Positions 40,146 through 49,449 of a stretch of DNA of 64,000 nucleotides are shown here, in pieces. Position 1 is the first letter of the stretch. The number at the start of each line of letters is the position of its first letter. Made by a program: the position numbers and the translations under genes. The stretch lies in assembly GCA_963763215.1 (NCBI GenBank), contig CAVXNX010000005.1, positions 434,001 to 498,000 of the forward strand. The letters are read 5' to 3'. Below the pieces are notes generated by a model. It worked only from the letters and a program-made list of their open reading frames with translations, searched no databases and was not told the origin of the DNA. This stretch comes from DASQZK01 sp963763215. GTDB taxonomy: Bacteria > Bacteroidota > Bacteroidia > Bacteroidales > GCA-2748055.

Positions 40146-40177
40146 TTTGATGCACAGCGATACAATTGTTATCTTTA
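40146..40177 (+). promoter_or_regulatory. Bacteroidota-type promoter for the sugar isomerase operon
   Basis: TTTG (40146-40149), a 20-bp spacer and TATCTTTA (40170-40177) fit the known -33 TTTG / -7 TAnnTTTG pattern, with one mismatch at the last base. The isomerase ATG follows at 40192, leaving a very short leader. A transcription start near 40184 is predicted. Confidence 0.5.
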
Positions 40178-40191
40178 CAAAAAACACAACA

Positions 40192-40866
40192 TGGAACGAT
40201 CTGAGATTAACCGGTTCATCCGTGAAGCGAAGGCTTTTTTTGCAGAACGTCGCTTTTACCTTCCCCCATGGTCGGAATGGTCCCCGGAACAATGGAAAGG
40301 GAAAAAAGGAGAGGTCTACAGGGATTGTTAAAAACATGCTGGGATGGGATCTGACCGATTTCGGGAGTGGCCACTTCAGGCAGAAGGGACTCCTACTCTT
40401 CACCCTCCGCAACGGGAAGGTGAAGCCGGACCGGAAGCCTTACGCCGAGAAGATCATGATCGTGGATGAGATGCAGGAGACGCCCATGCATTTCCACTGG
40501 CATAAAACGGAGGATATCATCAACAGGGGAGGGGGCAATCTCATGTTTGAATTGTTCAATGCCGGCAAGGATGAAAACCTGACCTTTACCGATGTTGTAG
40601 TGAAGATTGACGGCATCCGGAAAACAATGCCTGCCGGCTCGACGATTACTCTGTCTCCCGGTGAAAGCATTTGCCTCGAACCGATGCTTTATCACCGGTT
40701 CTGGGGCGAGGGCGGCAAAGGGAAAGTCCTGGTCGGTGAAGTCAGCAGCGTCAATGATGATCAGAAGGATAACCGGTTTCTCGAAAAGTCCGGCCGGTTT
40801 CCCACCATCAACGAAAACGAGCCGCCTCTGCACCTCCTTGTATCCGATTATTCAAACTATCTTTAA
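40192..40866 (+). CDS. D-lyxose isomerase-like cupin sugar isomerase (one frameshift)
   Basis: A ~225-residue cupin enzyme of the D-lyxose ketol-isomerase family (lyxose to xylulose, mannose to fructose). Features: MERSEINRFIREAKAFFAER, WSEWSPEQWKG, NMLGWDLTDFGSGHF, and the metal site TPMHFHWHKTEDIINRGGGN (His, His, Glu) with a later His in LEPMLYHRFWGE. One base is missing near 40324: frame 1 reads GEVYRD and stops, while the next frame continues IVKNMLGWD. Length agrees with the family. Its stop overlaps the start of the PfkB kinase by one base (TAATG), so lyxose to xylulose to xylulose-5-phosphate is a reasonable two-step path. Confidence 0.85.
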   Translation, partial: WNDLRLTGSSVKRRLFLQNVAFTFPHGRNGPRNNGKGKKERSTGIVKNMLGWDLTDFGSGHFRQKGLLLFTLRNGKVKPDRKPYAEKIMIVDEMQETPMHFHWHKTEDIINRGGGNLMFELFNAGKDENLTFTDVVVKIDGIRKTMPAGSTITLSPGESICLEPMLYHRFWGEGGKGKVLVGEVSSVNDDQKDNRFLEKSGRFPTINENEPPLHLLVSDYSNYL

Positions 40867-42044
40867 TGGCCAGACCCACAGTTTCATGCATCGGCTGTTC
40901 ACTGATCGATTACCTGTTTAACGGTATCGACTTTTCCGGTCCGGTTATACGTCCTTATTTATCCAGGGAAGAAGGCGACGGCGGTCTGTCGCCCGGGAAG
41001 CTCGTCTTCACGCGGGAACTTGAACGTTTTGCCTCGAAGACCTACAGCGGGGTTCTTCAGGACATCACGGGCGGGCGGAGGCCGGATGCGATGAATATCG
41101 GCGGACCGGGCATTGTTTCCATGATCCACCTGGCTCAGATGCTCGGACCGGACAACGACGTGCGTTTTTATGGCGCAACTGGAAATGATCCCGCATCGGA
41201 ATTCCTCAAAAAGAGGCTCGCGCGGACACCTTTGAGCGACCGGTATCTCCGGTCGTATAACTCATCCACACCGTTTACCTATGTCCTGTCCGATCCCGAT
41301 GCGGACGGCGGACACGGCGAACGGATTTTCATCAATCATATCGGTGCCGCCGCCGAGCTCGGCTTCCCGGATCCCTCATTTTTTGATGCCCCCATCACCG
41401 TATTCGGGGGAACCGCTCTGGTGCCGGGAATTCATGATGACCTGGGCCTTCTTCTCGGACATGCGAAACGAAAGGGAGCCTTCACCGTTGTCAATACCGT
41501 TTACGATTTCCGGAACCAAAAAGAGAACCCCGGTAAACCCTGGCCCCCGGGCAATGATCCCTCGACCTTTCAACACATCGACCTGCTGATCATGGACCTC
41601 GAAGAGGCCCTGAAGATCAGCGGGACTGCTGATGCGGAGATGGCCCTGGAGTTTTTTATCTCATCGGGCACCGGGGGTGCAGTGATCACCGATGGTACCC
41701 GCCCTGTCAGGATCAGGACACGGTCCGGCGCCTTCAGGGATGACATCAACGGGGAATTTCCGGTATCTGAAGCCGTTATTCACGACCGGCGAACCGCCGA
41801 CATCAAAGGGGACACCACGGGGTGCGGGGATAATTTCGTTGGCGGGATGGTCTACTCCCTGGCCGTTCAACAGGAACGGGACGGCGGGAAACCCGACCTT
41901 CTCGACGCGCTGGCCTGGGCCGTGGCCTCGGGCGGCTTTGCCTGTTTTTACCTGGGCGGTACCTATTATGAAAAAGAATCAGGTGAAAAGTATGAAAAGA
42001 TCAGAAAATATTACGTTGACTATCATAACCATTTAACAGGATGA
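40866..42044 (+). CDS. PfkB-family carbohydrate kinase
   Basis: A 392-residue ribokinase-like sugar kinase. Family marks are the N-terminal RPTVSCIGCSLIDYLFNG, NIGGPGIVSMIHLAQML, GATGNDPASEFLKKRL and the C-terminal signature DTTGCGDNFVGGMVYSL with the catalytic base Asp in GCGDNF. ILED-type EE motif in LIMDLEEALKISG. Coupled by a one-base stop/start overlap to the lyxose isomerase-like gene, so it most likely phosphorylates the ketose product (xylulose or fructose). Substrate is inferred from context. Confidence 0.88.
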   Translation: MARPTVSCIGCSLIDYLFNGIDFSGPVIRPYLSREEGDGGLSPGKLVFTRELERFASKTYSGVLQDITGGRRPDAMNIGGPGIVSMIHLAQMLGPDNDVRFYGATGNDPASEFLKKRLARTPLSDRYLRSYNSSTPFTYVLSDPDADGGHGERIFINHIGAAAELGFPDPSFFDAPITVFGGTALVPGIHDDLGLLLGHAKRKGAFTVVNTVYDFRNQKENPGKPWPPGNDPSTFQHIDLLIMDLEEALKISGTADAEMALEFFISSGTGGAVITDGTRPVRIRTRSGAFRDDINGEFPVSEAVIHDRRTADIKGDTTGCGDNFVGGMVYSLAVQQERDGGKPDLLDALAWAVASGGFACFYLGGTYYEKESGEKYEKIRKYYVDYHNHLTG

Positions 42045-42121
42045 CCTTTCTATTTTTATCCCGGTGCGATGGATACACGTGTCCTGCGAAGCCGGATTTC
42101 AAATAACCTAATGCCATAAAC

Positions 42122-43381
42122 ATGAAGAAACTTGCAATGACAACCCTTGTTTGCCTGGTCCTCGGGGCCGGCGTCAAAGCCCAGGAATCCCCCTGTAACC
42201 TGCCTGATCCCCTGACGGATGCATCCGGCAAAAAAATTACCACGACGGCACAATGGGAAAAGGTCCGCCGGCCCGAGATCCTGAAAATGTTCACCACACA
42301 GATGTATGGGAACGTTCTCCTGGCTCCCGGGACCAAAATCAGCTGGAAGGTGGCCGAGCAAAGCGACAATGCCCTTGGCGGGATGGCCGGCAGGAAGCAG
42401 ATCCGGTTCACCATTGAGAATGCCAAGGCCGGAAAGTCCATGAGCTACGTGATGTTGATTTACTACCCGGCGGATGGTGCGAAAAAACATCCCGTCTTCC
42501 TCGGGATGAATTTTTATGGCAACCAGACCATTAACCCCGACCCGGCGATTATCATGCCCGAAACCTGGATCGACGACAACGCGGATTTTCACATCACCGG
42601 AAATAAGGCCACCGAAGCCTCCCGCGGTGTCAGGGTCTCACGCTGGCCCGTGGAATACATCGTCTCCCGGGGCTACGCCCTGGCCACCATCTACTATGGC
42701 GACCTGGACCCCGATTTCGACGATGGTTTTCACAACGGTCTTCACCAGTTCTTTTACACCGCCAAAGACACGGTACACGATGCCGATGAAGGCGGATCCA
42801 TTGCCGCCTGGGCCTTTGGGCTCTCCCGGGCGATGGATTACCTGGAGACAGATCCCCTCTTCGACGCATCACGGGTTGCGGTGATGGGACATTCGCGACT
42901 GGGCAAGACTTCCCTGTGGGCAGGGGCAACGGATCAGAGGTTCGCGCTGGTGGTTTCCAACAGCTCGGGCTGCGGCGGCGCCGCCCTGTCCTGCCGTAAG
43001 CACGGGGAGACGGTGAAACGCATCAATGATGCTTTCCCGCACTGGTTCTGCGATAATTTCAAAGCCTATAACGATAACGAGGAAGCTCTTCCCTTCGACC
43101 AGCATGAGCTGATCGCCCTGATGGCGCCACGCCCGGTCTATATCGCCAGCGCCGTTGAGGATGACTGGGCCGATCCGGTGGGTGAATACCTCTCGGGCTA
43201 CTACGCCGGGAAAGTCTATGAACTCTATGGATTGAAAGGGCTGGCCTCACCGGTGCCCCCGGTGGTCAACTTCCCGTTGACAGACCACATGGTTGGATAC
43301 CATATCCGTTCCGAAGGCCACGATCTCAAAGCCTACGACTGGATCCAGTTCCTGGATTTCGCCGATAAGCACATGAAATAA
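42122..43381 (+). CDS. CE15 glucuronoyl esterase
   Basis: A 419-residue exported alpha/beta hydrolase with signal peptide MKKLAMTTLVCLVLGAGVKAQ. The nucleophile is Ser258 in the CE15 motif GHSRLGKTSLW, with family marks PVFLGMNFYGNQ, RWPVEYIVSRGYALATIYYGD, SNSSGCGGAALSCRK and the His region VGYHIRSEGHD near the end. CE15 enzymes break the ester between glucuronate on xylan and lignin alcohols. It follows the lyxose isomerase/kinase pair by 77 bp on the same strand, tying the pentose pathway to xylan-type substrates. Frame intact. Confidence 0.93.
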   Translation: MKKLAMTTLVCLVLGAGVKAQESPCNLPDPLTDASGKKITTTAQWEKVRRPEILKMFTTQMYGNVLLAPGTKISWKVAEQSDNALGGMAGRKQIRFTIENAKAGKSMSYVMLIYYPADGAKKHPVFLGMNFYGNQTINPDPAIIMPETWIDDNADFHITGNKATEASRGVRVSRWPVEYIVSRGYALATIYYGDLDPDFDDGFHNGLHQFFYTAKDTVHDADEGGSIAAWAFGLSRAMDYLETDPLFDASRVAVMGHSRLGKTSLWAGATDQRFALVVSNSSGCGGAALSCRKHGETVKRINDAFPHWFCDNFKAYNDNEEALPFDQHELIALMAPRPVYIASAVEDDWADPVGEYLSGYYAGKVYELYGLKGLASPVPPVVNFPLTDHMVGYHIRSEGHDLKAYDWIQFLDFADKHMK

Positions 43382-43696
43382 ATTCACGGCTCGCCGTGTC
43401 TTCTCATCCCTTACCGAATCTCCGGGGGAAAGCACGGCGACGGGCATTTATAAAAAAATCCCGGCATGCGTCAGCGCATGCCGGGAACCTGTTGGTTAGT
43501 CAGGTTGATTGATATGTAGTCTGCAGGTTTATGTTAATTAGTGTCAGAAAGAAAACTCATGTTTTTTAGCCGTGCTTGATAAGAAAACGTAAAGAGCAAG
43601 GCTTGCGATGACTGAAAAACAGGAGTTTACTATTCGTAAATGACTGTTTTGAAGTCGAGCATAACGCAGCTATTGGCGTTTTCTTGCAAGCACTGA
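43382..43696. other. Convergent intergenic region
   Basis: 315 bp between the CE15 and E1 stops. A short palindrome CACGGC-TC-GCCGTG (43385-43398) directly follows the CE15 stop and may help end that transcript. The strong hairpin at 43452-43485 reads as a terminator on the - strand. No gene seen. Confidence 0.6.
43452..43485 (-). terminator. Strong hairpin terminator for the E2/E1 operon
   Basis: CCCGGCATGCG (43460-43470), loop TCAG, CGCATGCCGGG (43475-43485): a perfect 11-bp stem. On the - strand it is followed by a run of seven T's (A's at 43452-43458), so it ends transcripts coming from the dehydrogenase genes. Confidence 0.8.
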
Positions 43697-46165
43697 TTAA
43701 ATGCCTTTCTGACTGCGCCAGATGGCAATGTCATTGCTGAAATCGTTTTTCACGGTATGTCCTTCCAGGGGGAGGATCTTCTGATGAATGGCATCGATGA
43801 TCCACTCCGGCTGGGGGAAGAAATAGTCCTCCAGTTCGTGGGCCGGCGTGATCCAGTTCCGCGATCCGACGACGACCGGAGGGGCATCAAGATCGTCGAA
43901 AGCAAGTTCGGTGACCGTTTCGGCGAGCTCCTTCAGGAAGGACCCGCGGGCCGAAGCATCACCGGTGACCACGATGCGTCCTGTCTTTTTCACCGATTCC
44001 AGCACCGGTTCATAGTTGAAGGGAACGAGCGTCCGGGCGTCAATAACCTCAGCCGAAACGCCATATTCGGCCTGTAGCCGTTCGGCAGCCTCCAGTGCGC
44101 GGTACAACGTGGCTCCGATGCTCAGGATCGTGATGTCGTTTCCTCTGCGCTTGATATCGGGCTCTCCCAGCGGGATCTCGTAATATCCTTCAGGCACGCC
44201 GCCTTCATGGAATTGTTCGCCAATATCGTAGATCCTCTGGCTTTCGAAAAAGATGACAGGGTCCGTGCCCTGGAGGCAGGCATTCATGAGTCCTTTTGCA
44301 TCATAGGGGGTGGCCGGGAAGACCACCTTAAGGCCGGGAATATGGGCCACCAGCGAGGTGAAATCCTGCGAATGCTGGGCGCCGTATTTGGAACCCACCG
44401 AAACGCGGATCACGACCGGCATCTTGATGATGTTCCCGCTCATGGACTGCCATTTCGGGAGCTGGTTGAACACTTCGTCGCCGGAACGGCCGATGAAATC
44501 GCAGTACATGATCTCGGCGATGACCCTGCCGCCGCACATGCCATAACCGATGGCCGTGCCGACGATGGCCCCTTCCGAAATGGGGGAGTTAAAGAGCCTG
44601 TTGTACGGGAGAGCTTCGGTGAGCCCGCGATACACGGCAAAAGCACCGCCCCAGTCCCGGTTTTCTTCGCCGTAGGCAATCAAGGTCGGATCTTTGTAAA
44701 AACGGTCGATGATGGCTTCGAAAATACCGTCTCGCAACTGGTAGGCCTTGATTTTGGACACCGGCTTACCGTCCTTGTCGAACGCAAACCGTTCACGGCT
44801 GCTGATCTGCTTCACCCGGGGATTTTCTTCCATGGGCATGAGCACCTCCGGTTCGCGGTCTTCCATTTTGTCGACCGATCCGTTCGAGAACATCATCTCA
44901 CCGATGAGGTCGGGGTTTTGCACCAGGTTCATCCGTGGTGAGACAGAATCATCGGTCGACAGCGTCATGGCTTTGATCACCAGGCCGGTGACTTCATCCT
45001 GCAGGCTACCGAGCCGGGCTTCGTCGATGATTCCTTCGCCAAGCAGGTCGTTGGCAAATGAAGCCAGCGAATCGACTTTCTGCCAGGCTTCGACCTCTTC
45101 CTTCGACCGGTAGGACGACGCATCCGACGGTGAGTGGCCCGTAAAACGATAGGTCAATGTGTCGAGCAGCACCGGGCCGTTCCGCTCTTCAAGGATCTTT
45201 TTTTTCCGTTTGAACGCATCGATGACCGCCAGAGGGTTATAGCCGTCGATCCGTTCAGCATGCATCATCTCCGGGTTGACCCCGGCGCCGATGCGGGCCA
45301 GGATGTCGTATCCCATCGTTTCGCCCTGGGTCTGACCGCCCATGCCGTACTGGTTGTTCATGAAGTTGAAGATGATGGGCAGTCCGCCCTTGAACTCGCC
45401 CTGCCAGAGTTTTTTGAACTGGTCCATGGTGGCAAAGCTCATACCCTCCCAGACCGGTCCGCATCCCATAGAGGCATCGCCGATGTTGGCCACCACAATG
45501 CCGGGCTTCCGGTTGACTTTCTTATAGAGGGCTGCACCCACGGCGATGTCGCCCGAACCGCCGACGATGGCATTGTTGGGATAGACGCCGAACGGCGTGA
45601 AAAAGGCGTGCATCGAACCGCCAAGACCGCGGTTGAAACCCGTTTCACGGGCGAAAATCTCGGCCAGGGTTCCGTACAGAAGGAAGTCGGTGGCCAGTTC
45701 CTTTACCGTGCCTGAGAAGTTTTTATCGATTACCTTCAGAATCATGCCGTCGAAATGCCCCTTCATGATCCGCATCAGGTGGTCATCGTCGAGCTGGTGG
45801 ATGGCGCTCAGCCCCTTGGCCAGGATCTCCCCGTGAGAGCGGTGGGATCCGAAAATGTAATCTTCAACGCCCAGGTTGAAAGCCATGCCTACCGCCGAGG
45901 CTTCCTGTCCGATCGACAGGTGCGCCGGGCCAGGATGGTTGTATTTGATGCCCTGGTATTCACCGGTGGTCTTGATCAGGTTTAACATGGTCTCAAATTC
46001 ACGGATAATGAGCATATCCCGGTAAATGCCAAGGAGCTGGCTGTCGCTGAAGTGTTTTCGCTCTTCCTTGATTGACGTGCTGTACTGGTTCACCGGGATG
46101 GTTCCGAATGTGATCTCACCTTTCTGCCGGACAACGGAGGGGTCAATAAATTGTGACTTAGGCAT
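43697..46165 (-). CDS. 2-oxoacid dehydrogenase E1, fused alpha and beta subunits
   Basis: An 822-residue fusion of E1 alpha (about 20-430) and E1 beta (about 475-800). The alpha half has the thiamine diphosphate motif GDASMGCGPVWEGMSF to NNQYGMGGQ and RFTGHSPSDASSYR; the beta half begins AYQLRDGIFEAIIDRF and has AYGEENRDWGGAFAVYRGL, SPISEGAIVGTAIGYGM and AQHSQDFTSLVAHIPGLKV. It decarboxylates pyruvate or a branched-chain 2-oxoacid and passes the acyl group to E2, whose gene lies 70 bp upstream on the same strand. No E3 gene is present, so a shared one must be elsewhere. The fused form is common in Bacteroidota. Specificity is not certain. Confidence 0.95.
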   Translation of the reverse strand: MPKSQFIDPSVVRQKGEITFGTIPVNQYSTSIKEERKHFSDSQLLGIYRDMLIIREFETMLNLIKTTGEYQGIKYNHPGPAHLSIGQEASAVGMAFNLGVEDYIFGSHRSHGEILAKGLSAIHQLDDDHLMRIMKGHFDGMILKVIDKNFSGTVKELATDFLLYGTLAEIFARETGFNRGLGGSMHAFFTPFGVYPNNAIVGGSGDIAVGAALYKKVNRKPGIVVANIGDASMGCGPVWEGMSFATMDQFKKLWQGEFKGGLPIIFNFMNNQYGMGGQTQGETMGYDILARIGAGVNPEMMHAERIDGYNPLAVIDAFKRKKKILEERNGPVLLDTLTYRFTGHSPSDASSYRSKEEVEAWQKVDSLASFANDLLGEGIIDEARLGSLQDEVTGLVIKAMTLSTDDSVSPRMNLVQNPDLIGEMMFSNGSVDKMEDREPEVLMPMEENPRVKQISSRERFAFDKDGKPVSKIKAYQLRDGIFEAIIDRFYKDPTLIAYGEENRDWGGAFAVYRGLTEALPYNRLFNSPISEGAIVGTAIGYGMCGGRVIAEIMYCDFIGRSGDEVFNQLPKWQSMSGNIIKMPVVIRVSVGSKYGAQHSQDFTSLVAHIPGLKVVFPATPYDAKGLMNACLQGTDPVIFFESQRIYDIGEQFHEGGVPEGYYEIPLGEPDIKRRGNDITILSIGATLYRALEAAERLQAEYGVSAEVIDARTLVPFNYEPVLESVKKTGRIVVTGDASARGSFLKELAETVTELAFDDLDAPPVVVGSRNWITPAHELEDYFFPQPEWIIDAIHQKILPLEGHTVKNDFSNDIAIWRSQKGI

Positions 46166-46235
46166 TTTTATCGTGTTTTATTATAATGCGAATGATCTGT
46201 TTAAAAGTTCATGAATGCTGTCTTCGCATCCTTTT

Positions 46236-47489
46236 TCAGCCTACCGGAGCCTGAAAATTCTCGATGCGTGTCTTCAGCGCTTTCAGGAAAGCCGAAGCCG
46301 GGGCGCCGTCGATGGCCCGGTGATCATAGGTCAGTGACAGGCCGATCACGGGAATGAATCCGATGGTGCCGTCGCCCAGGTCGGCCGGACGGTAAGTGAT
46401 GGTGTTGACACCGAGAATGGCGGCCTGGGGCAGGTTAATGACCGGTGTGAACATTTCGATGCCATAGGCGCCAAGATTGGAAACGGTGAAGGAACCGGCT
46501 TCACTTTTCAGCAGTTCGGGATCAATTTTCCCGTTCCGGCAGGCACCGGCAAGTTCTTTCAGGCGGCCGGAAAGACCGCGGAGACTGTAATCGTCGGCAT
46601 TCCTCAGAACGGGAACCATCAGCCCGCGTTCGGTATCCACGGCGATGCCGAGATGGACGCGGCTGAATTTGCGGATCCTGTCGCCAAGGAAATGGGCGTT
46701 CACATCCGGTGTGGTCAGGAGCGTCTGGATAACCGCGTGGCACACCATATCATTCAGGGTGATGTCGGGGACACTTCCCGTCGCGGCTTTTTGCTTGAGT
46801 TCTTTTCGCAATGCAAGGATCCGGCGGGCATCGGCCGTCAGATGGTGGGTCAGCTGAGCGGAATTCTGCAGCGACGCCGCCATGTTTTTGGCAATGATCT
46901 TCCGGACGTTCGAAAGAGGGAAGGTCTGGGAATCACCGTCAGCCTCAGTGAAGACAGGTTTGCGGTATTCCGGGGCCGAAGGTTTCTGCGTCACGTCTTC
47001 CTGTCGTTCGAGGTATTCCCGGACGTCCCGGGCGATGATCCGTCCGTTCGGACCGCTCCCGGTCAGCCGTGAAGGCTCAACGCCATGTTCACCCGCCATG
47101 TTCCTTGCCCGGGGTGATATCCGGATCTTCGTTTCAAGCGTGATGGCACCAGTGACGGGCTTTTCAACGGTTGCTGCCGGCGGGACGGAAACGGTTGCGT
47201 CAGTTTCACTGCCGTTTTCAGCCTTTCCGCGGAAGGGGGATGTGTCCTCTCCCGGAGCGCCGATGACTGCCACATTGCTGAGCACCGGCACTTCATCTCC
47301 CTCACCGAAAAAGATGTCGAGTAGCGTCCCGCTCACCCGGGCTTCCTCTTCAAAAGCTGCCTTGTCGGTTTCATAGGAAAAAAGGAGATCACCGGTTTCA
47401 ACCGTGTCGCCCTTCTTCTTATACCACTGGGTGATGATGCAACTTTCCACCGACTGACCCTGTTTCGGCATAAATACTGCTTCGGCCAT
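46236..47489 (-). CDS. Dihydrolipoamide acyltransferase E2
   Basis: A 417-residue E2: one lipoyl domain (about 1-75, lipoyl Lys in YETDKAAFEEEA), a linker, a peripheral subunit-binding domain (about 120-160, RISPRARNMAGEHGVE; SGPNGRIIARDV), and the acyltransferase core (about 190-415) with the catalytic motif DHRAIDGAPAS. It receives the acyl group from the fused E1 encoded 70 bp downstream. The start at 47489 is preceded by a 200-bp region shared with the divergent GntR gene. Confidence 0.95.
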   Translation of the reverse strand: MAEAVFMPKQGQSVESCIITQWYKKKGDTVETGDLLFSYETDKAAFEEEARVSGTLLDIFFGEGDEVPVLSNVAVIGAPGEDTSPFRGKAENGSETDATVSVPPAATVEKPVTGAITLETKIRISPRARNMAGEHGVEPSRLTGSGPNGRIIARDVREYLERQEDVTQKPSAPEYRKPVFTEADGDSQTFPLSNVRKIIAKNMAASLQNSAQLTHHLTADARRILALRKELKQKAATGSVPDITLNDMVCHAVIQTLLTTPDVNAHFLGDRIRKFSRVHLGIAVDTERGLMVPVLRNADDYSLRGLSGRLKELAGACRNGKIDPELLKSEAGSFTVSNLGAYGIEMFTPVINLPQAAILGVNTITYRPADLGDGTIGFIPVIGLSLTYDHRAIDGAPASAFLKALKTRIENFQAPVG

Positions 47490-47618
47490 GCTTATAAGGA
47501 TTTAGGAATTCGTAATATGCTTTTTATGGAACTTGTTCTGATATGTTCTTTCATGAAATATCGATATTTACCTTTATACAGTGGTTATTTATGAAAGTTC
47601 GTAAAAATACTATTTATA

Positions 47619-47634
47619 ACTTGTATTTACAAGT
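47619..47634. promoter_or_regulatory. Candidate GntR operator
   Basis: ACTTGTA-TT-TACAAGT is a perfect 7-bp inverted repeat (47619-47634) 57 bp before the GntR gene and about 130 bp from the divergent E2 start. The GT...AC core fits GntR-type operators, suggesting self-control and possibly control of the dehydrogenase. The region 47490-47691 has no gene. Confidence 0.5.
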
Positions 47635-47691
47635 AAAATAATGTATTTTTACGATCATTCTAAAATGAATGGATAAAAACCTACTCCGAAC

Positions 47692-48411
47692 ATGGCCGGA
47701 AAGGACGGTAAAATTCCACAGTACAGGCTGCTTTACGAACTGTTGCGAAAGCAGATCGTGGACGGGTTATATAAAGAAGGGGACATCCTGCCTTCGGAGA
47801 ATGAATTGTGTGCCGTCCATGGCCTTACCCGTCCGACCGTCAGGCATGCCCTGGATGCCCTGGTCAACGAAGGGTTTATCCGGAAGCACCAGGGAAAAGG
47901 GAGCATCGTCCACAAGCTGCCCAAAGGGATCGGAATTTTGTCCATCGCCGGTACTACTTCCGCCCTGGGAGCCGGGAACCTTAAGTCGGACATCATCGTG
48001 AAACCCCGGGTCCAGTCCTGGGAGGAGAAGTTCATGTTCAGCCTGGGACCGGATGAGCGGGCGGCAGGATGCATCTACATGGAACGCCTTCGTTATTTCA
48101 GCGGCAAACCTATTTTTTACGATATCAATTACATTCCCAACATAAACCTGCCCCGGTTCACCAGCCGTAACCTGGAGAATAAGTCGCTGTTCGATGTCCT
48201 GCGAACAGCCTATCATATCGAGATCAAGGGTGGGGAACAGAAACTTAGGGCGATAAAGGCCGACCGGATCATCGCCGGATTCCTGGAGATCAGCCGGAGC
48301 GACCCGGTGCTGCACCTGGAACGGAGATTCGAGACCAACCGGCCCGGCTTTCATGTTTATTCCTCCATCTTTTGCAATACCACTTCCCAGGCTGTCTATG
48401 GGATTTTTTAA
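47692..48411 (+). CDS. GntR-family regulator with UTRA domain
   Basis: A 239-residue transcription factor. The N-terminal winged helix (about 5-70: PQYRLLYELLRKQIVDGLY, GDILPSENELCAVHGLTRPT, ALDALVNEGFIRKHQGKGS) is typical of GntR/HutC proteins. The C-terminal UTRA effector domain (about 95-239) has MERLRYFSGKPIFYDINY and PVLHLERRFETNRPG. It precedes rhaD, rhaB, rhaA by 219 bp on the same strand, so it probably responds to rhamnose or a rhamnose phosphate. An alternative start at 47669 lies in another frame and lacks the domain. Confidence 0.9.
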   Translation: MAGKDGKIPQYRLLYELLRKQIVDGLYKEGDILPSENELCAVHGLTRPTVRHALDALVNEGFIRKHQGKGSIVHKLPKGIGILSIAGTTSALGAGNLKSDIIVKPRVQSWEEKFMFSLGPDERAAGCIYMERLRYFSGKPIFYDINYIPNINLPRFTSRNLENKSLFDVLRTAYHIEIKGGEQKLRAIKADRIIAGFLEISRSDPVLHLERRFETNRPGFHVYSSIFCNTTSQAVYGIF

Positions 48412-48630
48412 AAGAAGCCTTAAGGGATTGCTCATGAACTCAGGTTTATTTCAGATAATTCCCTACTTTTACGGGGGATATAGCAGGCCTGGGTTATCAG
48501 CCTCCGCTGTTCCCGGCACATTGTCAAACGAAAGAAATTTAATACGATAATTAATCCCCGGGGAAAAGAATTCTCTGTTCGTGATACCGCACAAAATCAG
48601 GGGCAAGCTTTAAGAAGCCTTAAACGCACG
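48412..48630. other. Leader of the rhamnose genes with a 12-bp direct repeat
   Basis: AAGAAGCCTTAA occurs at 48412-48423, just after the GntR stop, and again at 48612-48623, just before rhaD, exactly 200 bp apart. It may be a regulator site or a repeat edge. A -7-like TACTTTTA lies near 48470. No gene is seen. Confidence 0.4.
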
Positions 48631-49449
48631 ATGAAAGAAGCGATTTTAACCAATAAAAAAGTCCAGAAAAAAATTCTGGAAGTCGCCGAACTGGCTCAAT
48701 ACCTTTGGCAGAAAGGGTGGGCCGAACGCAATGCCGGAAATATCTCCGTCAATCTCACCGAGCTGGTGAATTCCGAAATCAAAGACATGTCGATCTACCC
48801 GGTCTTTGAGATGTCGAACACCTATCCGGCCATCGCCAACGGCTATTTTTTCGTTACCGGGACGGGGAAAAGGATGCGTGATCTCGCCCGGAATCCGATG
48901 AAGAATGCCTGTATTATCAAAATCAACAGCCAGGGCAACCAGTACCATATCATCTCGAAAAACAAGCGGAATCTTTACGATTTCAGGCCGACTTCAGAAT
49001 TGCCCACTCACCTGGCCATTCATGATGTCCTGGTCAGGACCGGATCGCCCAACAGGGCTGTGGTTCATACCCATCCCAACGAACTGGTGGCTCTCACGCA
49101 GATCCGGGAGTTCCAGGATGAAGAAAAGCTGAACAAGCTCCTTTGGGGAATGCATCCCGAATCGATGGTTTTCGTGCCTGACGGTCTGGCCCTGGTTCCT
49201 TACATCCTTCCCGGCACAACGCGTATTGCCGATGCCACCCTCAAACGCATTGCGGATCATAACGTGGTGATGTGGGAAAAGCATGGCGCCTTTGCCGTCG
49301 GCGAATCTGTTTTTGATGCTTTTGATATGATCGACATTCTTTCAAAATCGGCACGGATCTTTTTCATGGTCCGCCAGTCGGGTTACGAGCCGGAGGGTCT
49401 GACCGATGCCCAGCTCGACGAACTTAAAGTAGCTTTTCACTCAAAATAG
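48631..49449 (+). CDS. rhaD: Rhamnulose-1-phosphate aldolase
   Basis: A 272-residue class II aldolase that cleaves L-rhamnulose-1-phosphate to dihydroxyacetone phosphate and L-lactaldehyde. Family marks: GWAERNAGNISVNL (phosphate site and early Glu), GKRMRDLARNP, the zinc ligands HTHPNELVAL (His, His) and the third His in NVVMWEKHGAFAVG. Length matches RhaD. The stop TAG is immediately followed by the rhaB ATG (no gap), so translation is coupled. The start at 48631 is the first ATG with a reasonable leader. Confidence 0.92.
   Translation: MKEAILTNKKVQKKILEVAELAQYLWQKGWAERNAGNISVNLTELVNSEIKDMSIYPVFEMSNTYPAIANGYFFVTGTGKRMRDLARNPMKNACIIKINSQGNQYHIISKNKRNLYDFRPTSELPTHLAIHDVLVRTGSPNRAVVHTHPNELVALTQIREFQDEEKLNKLLWGMHPESMVFVPDGLALVPYILPGTTRIADATLKRIADHNVVMWEKHGAFAVGESVFDAFDMIDILSKSARIFFMVRQSGYEPEGLTDAQLDELKVAFHSK

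Noticed and set aside
44207..45715. Long open frames on the + strand (244 and 193 residues) across the E1 gene
   Set aside because: They are antisense to the strongly conserved E1 fusion and contain no recognisable motif; they follow from GC-rich codon use.
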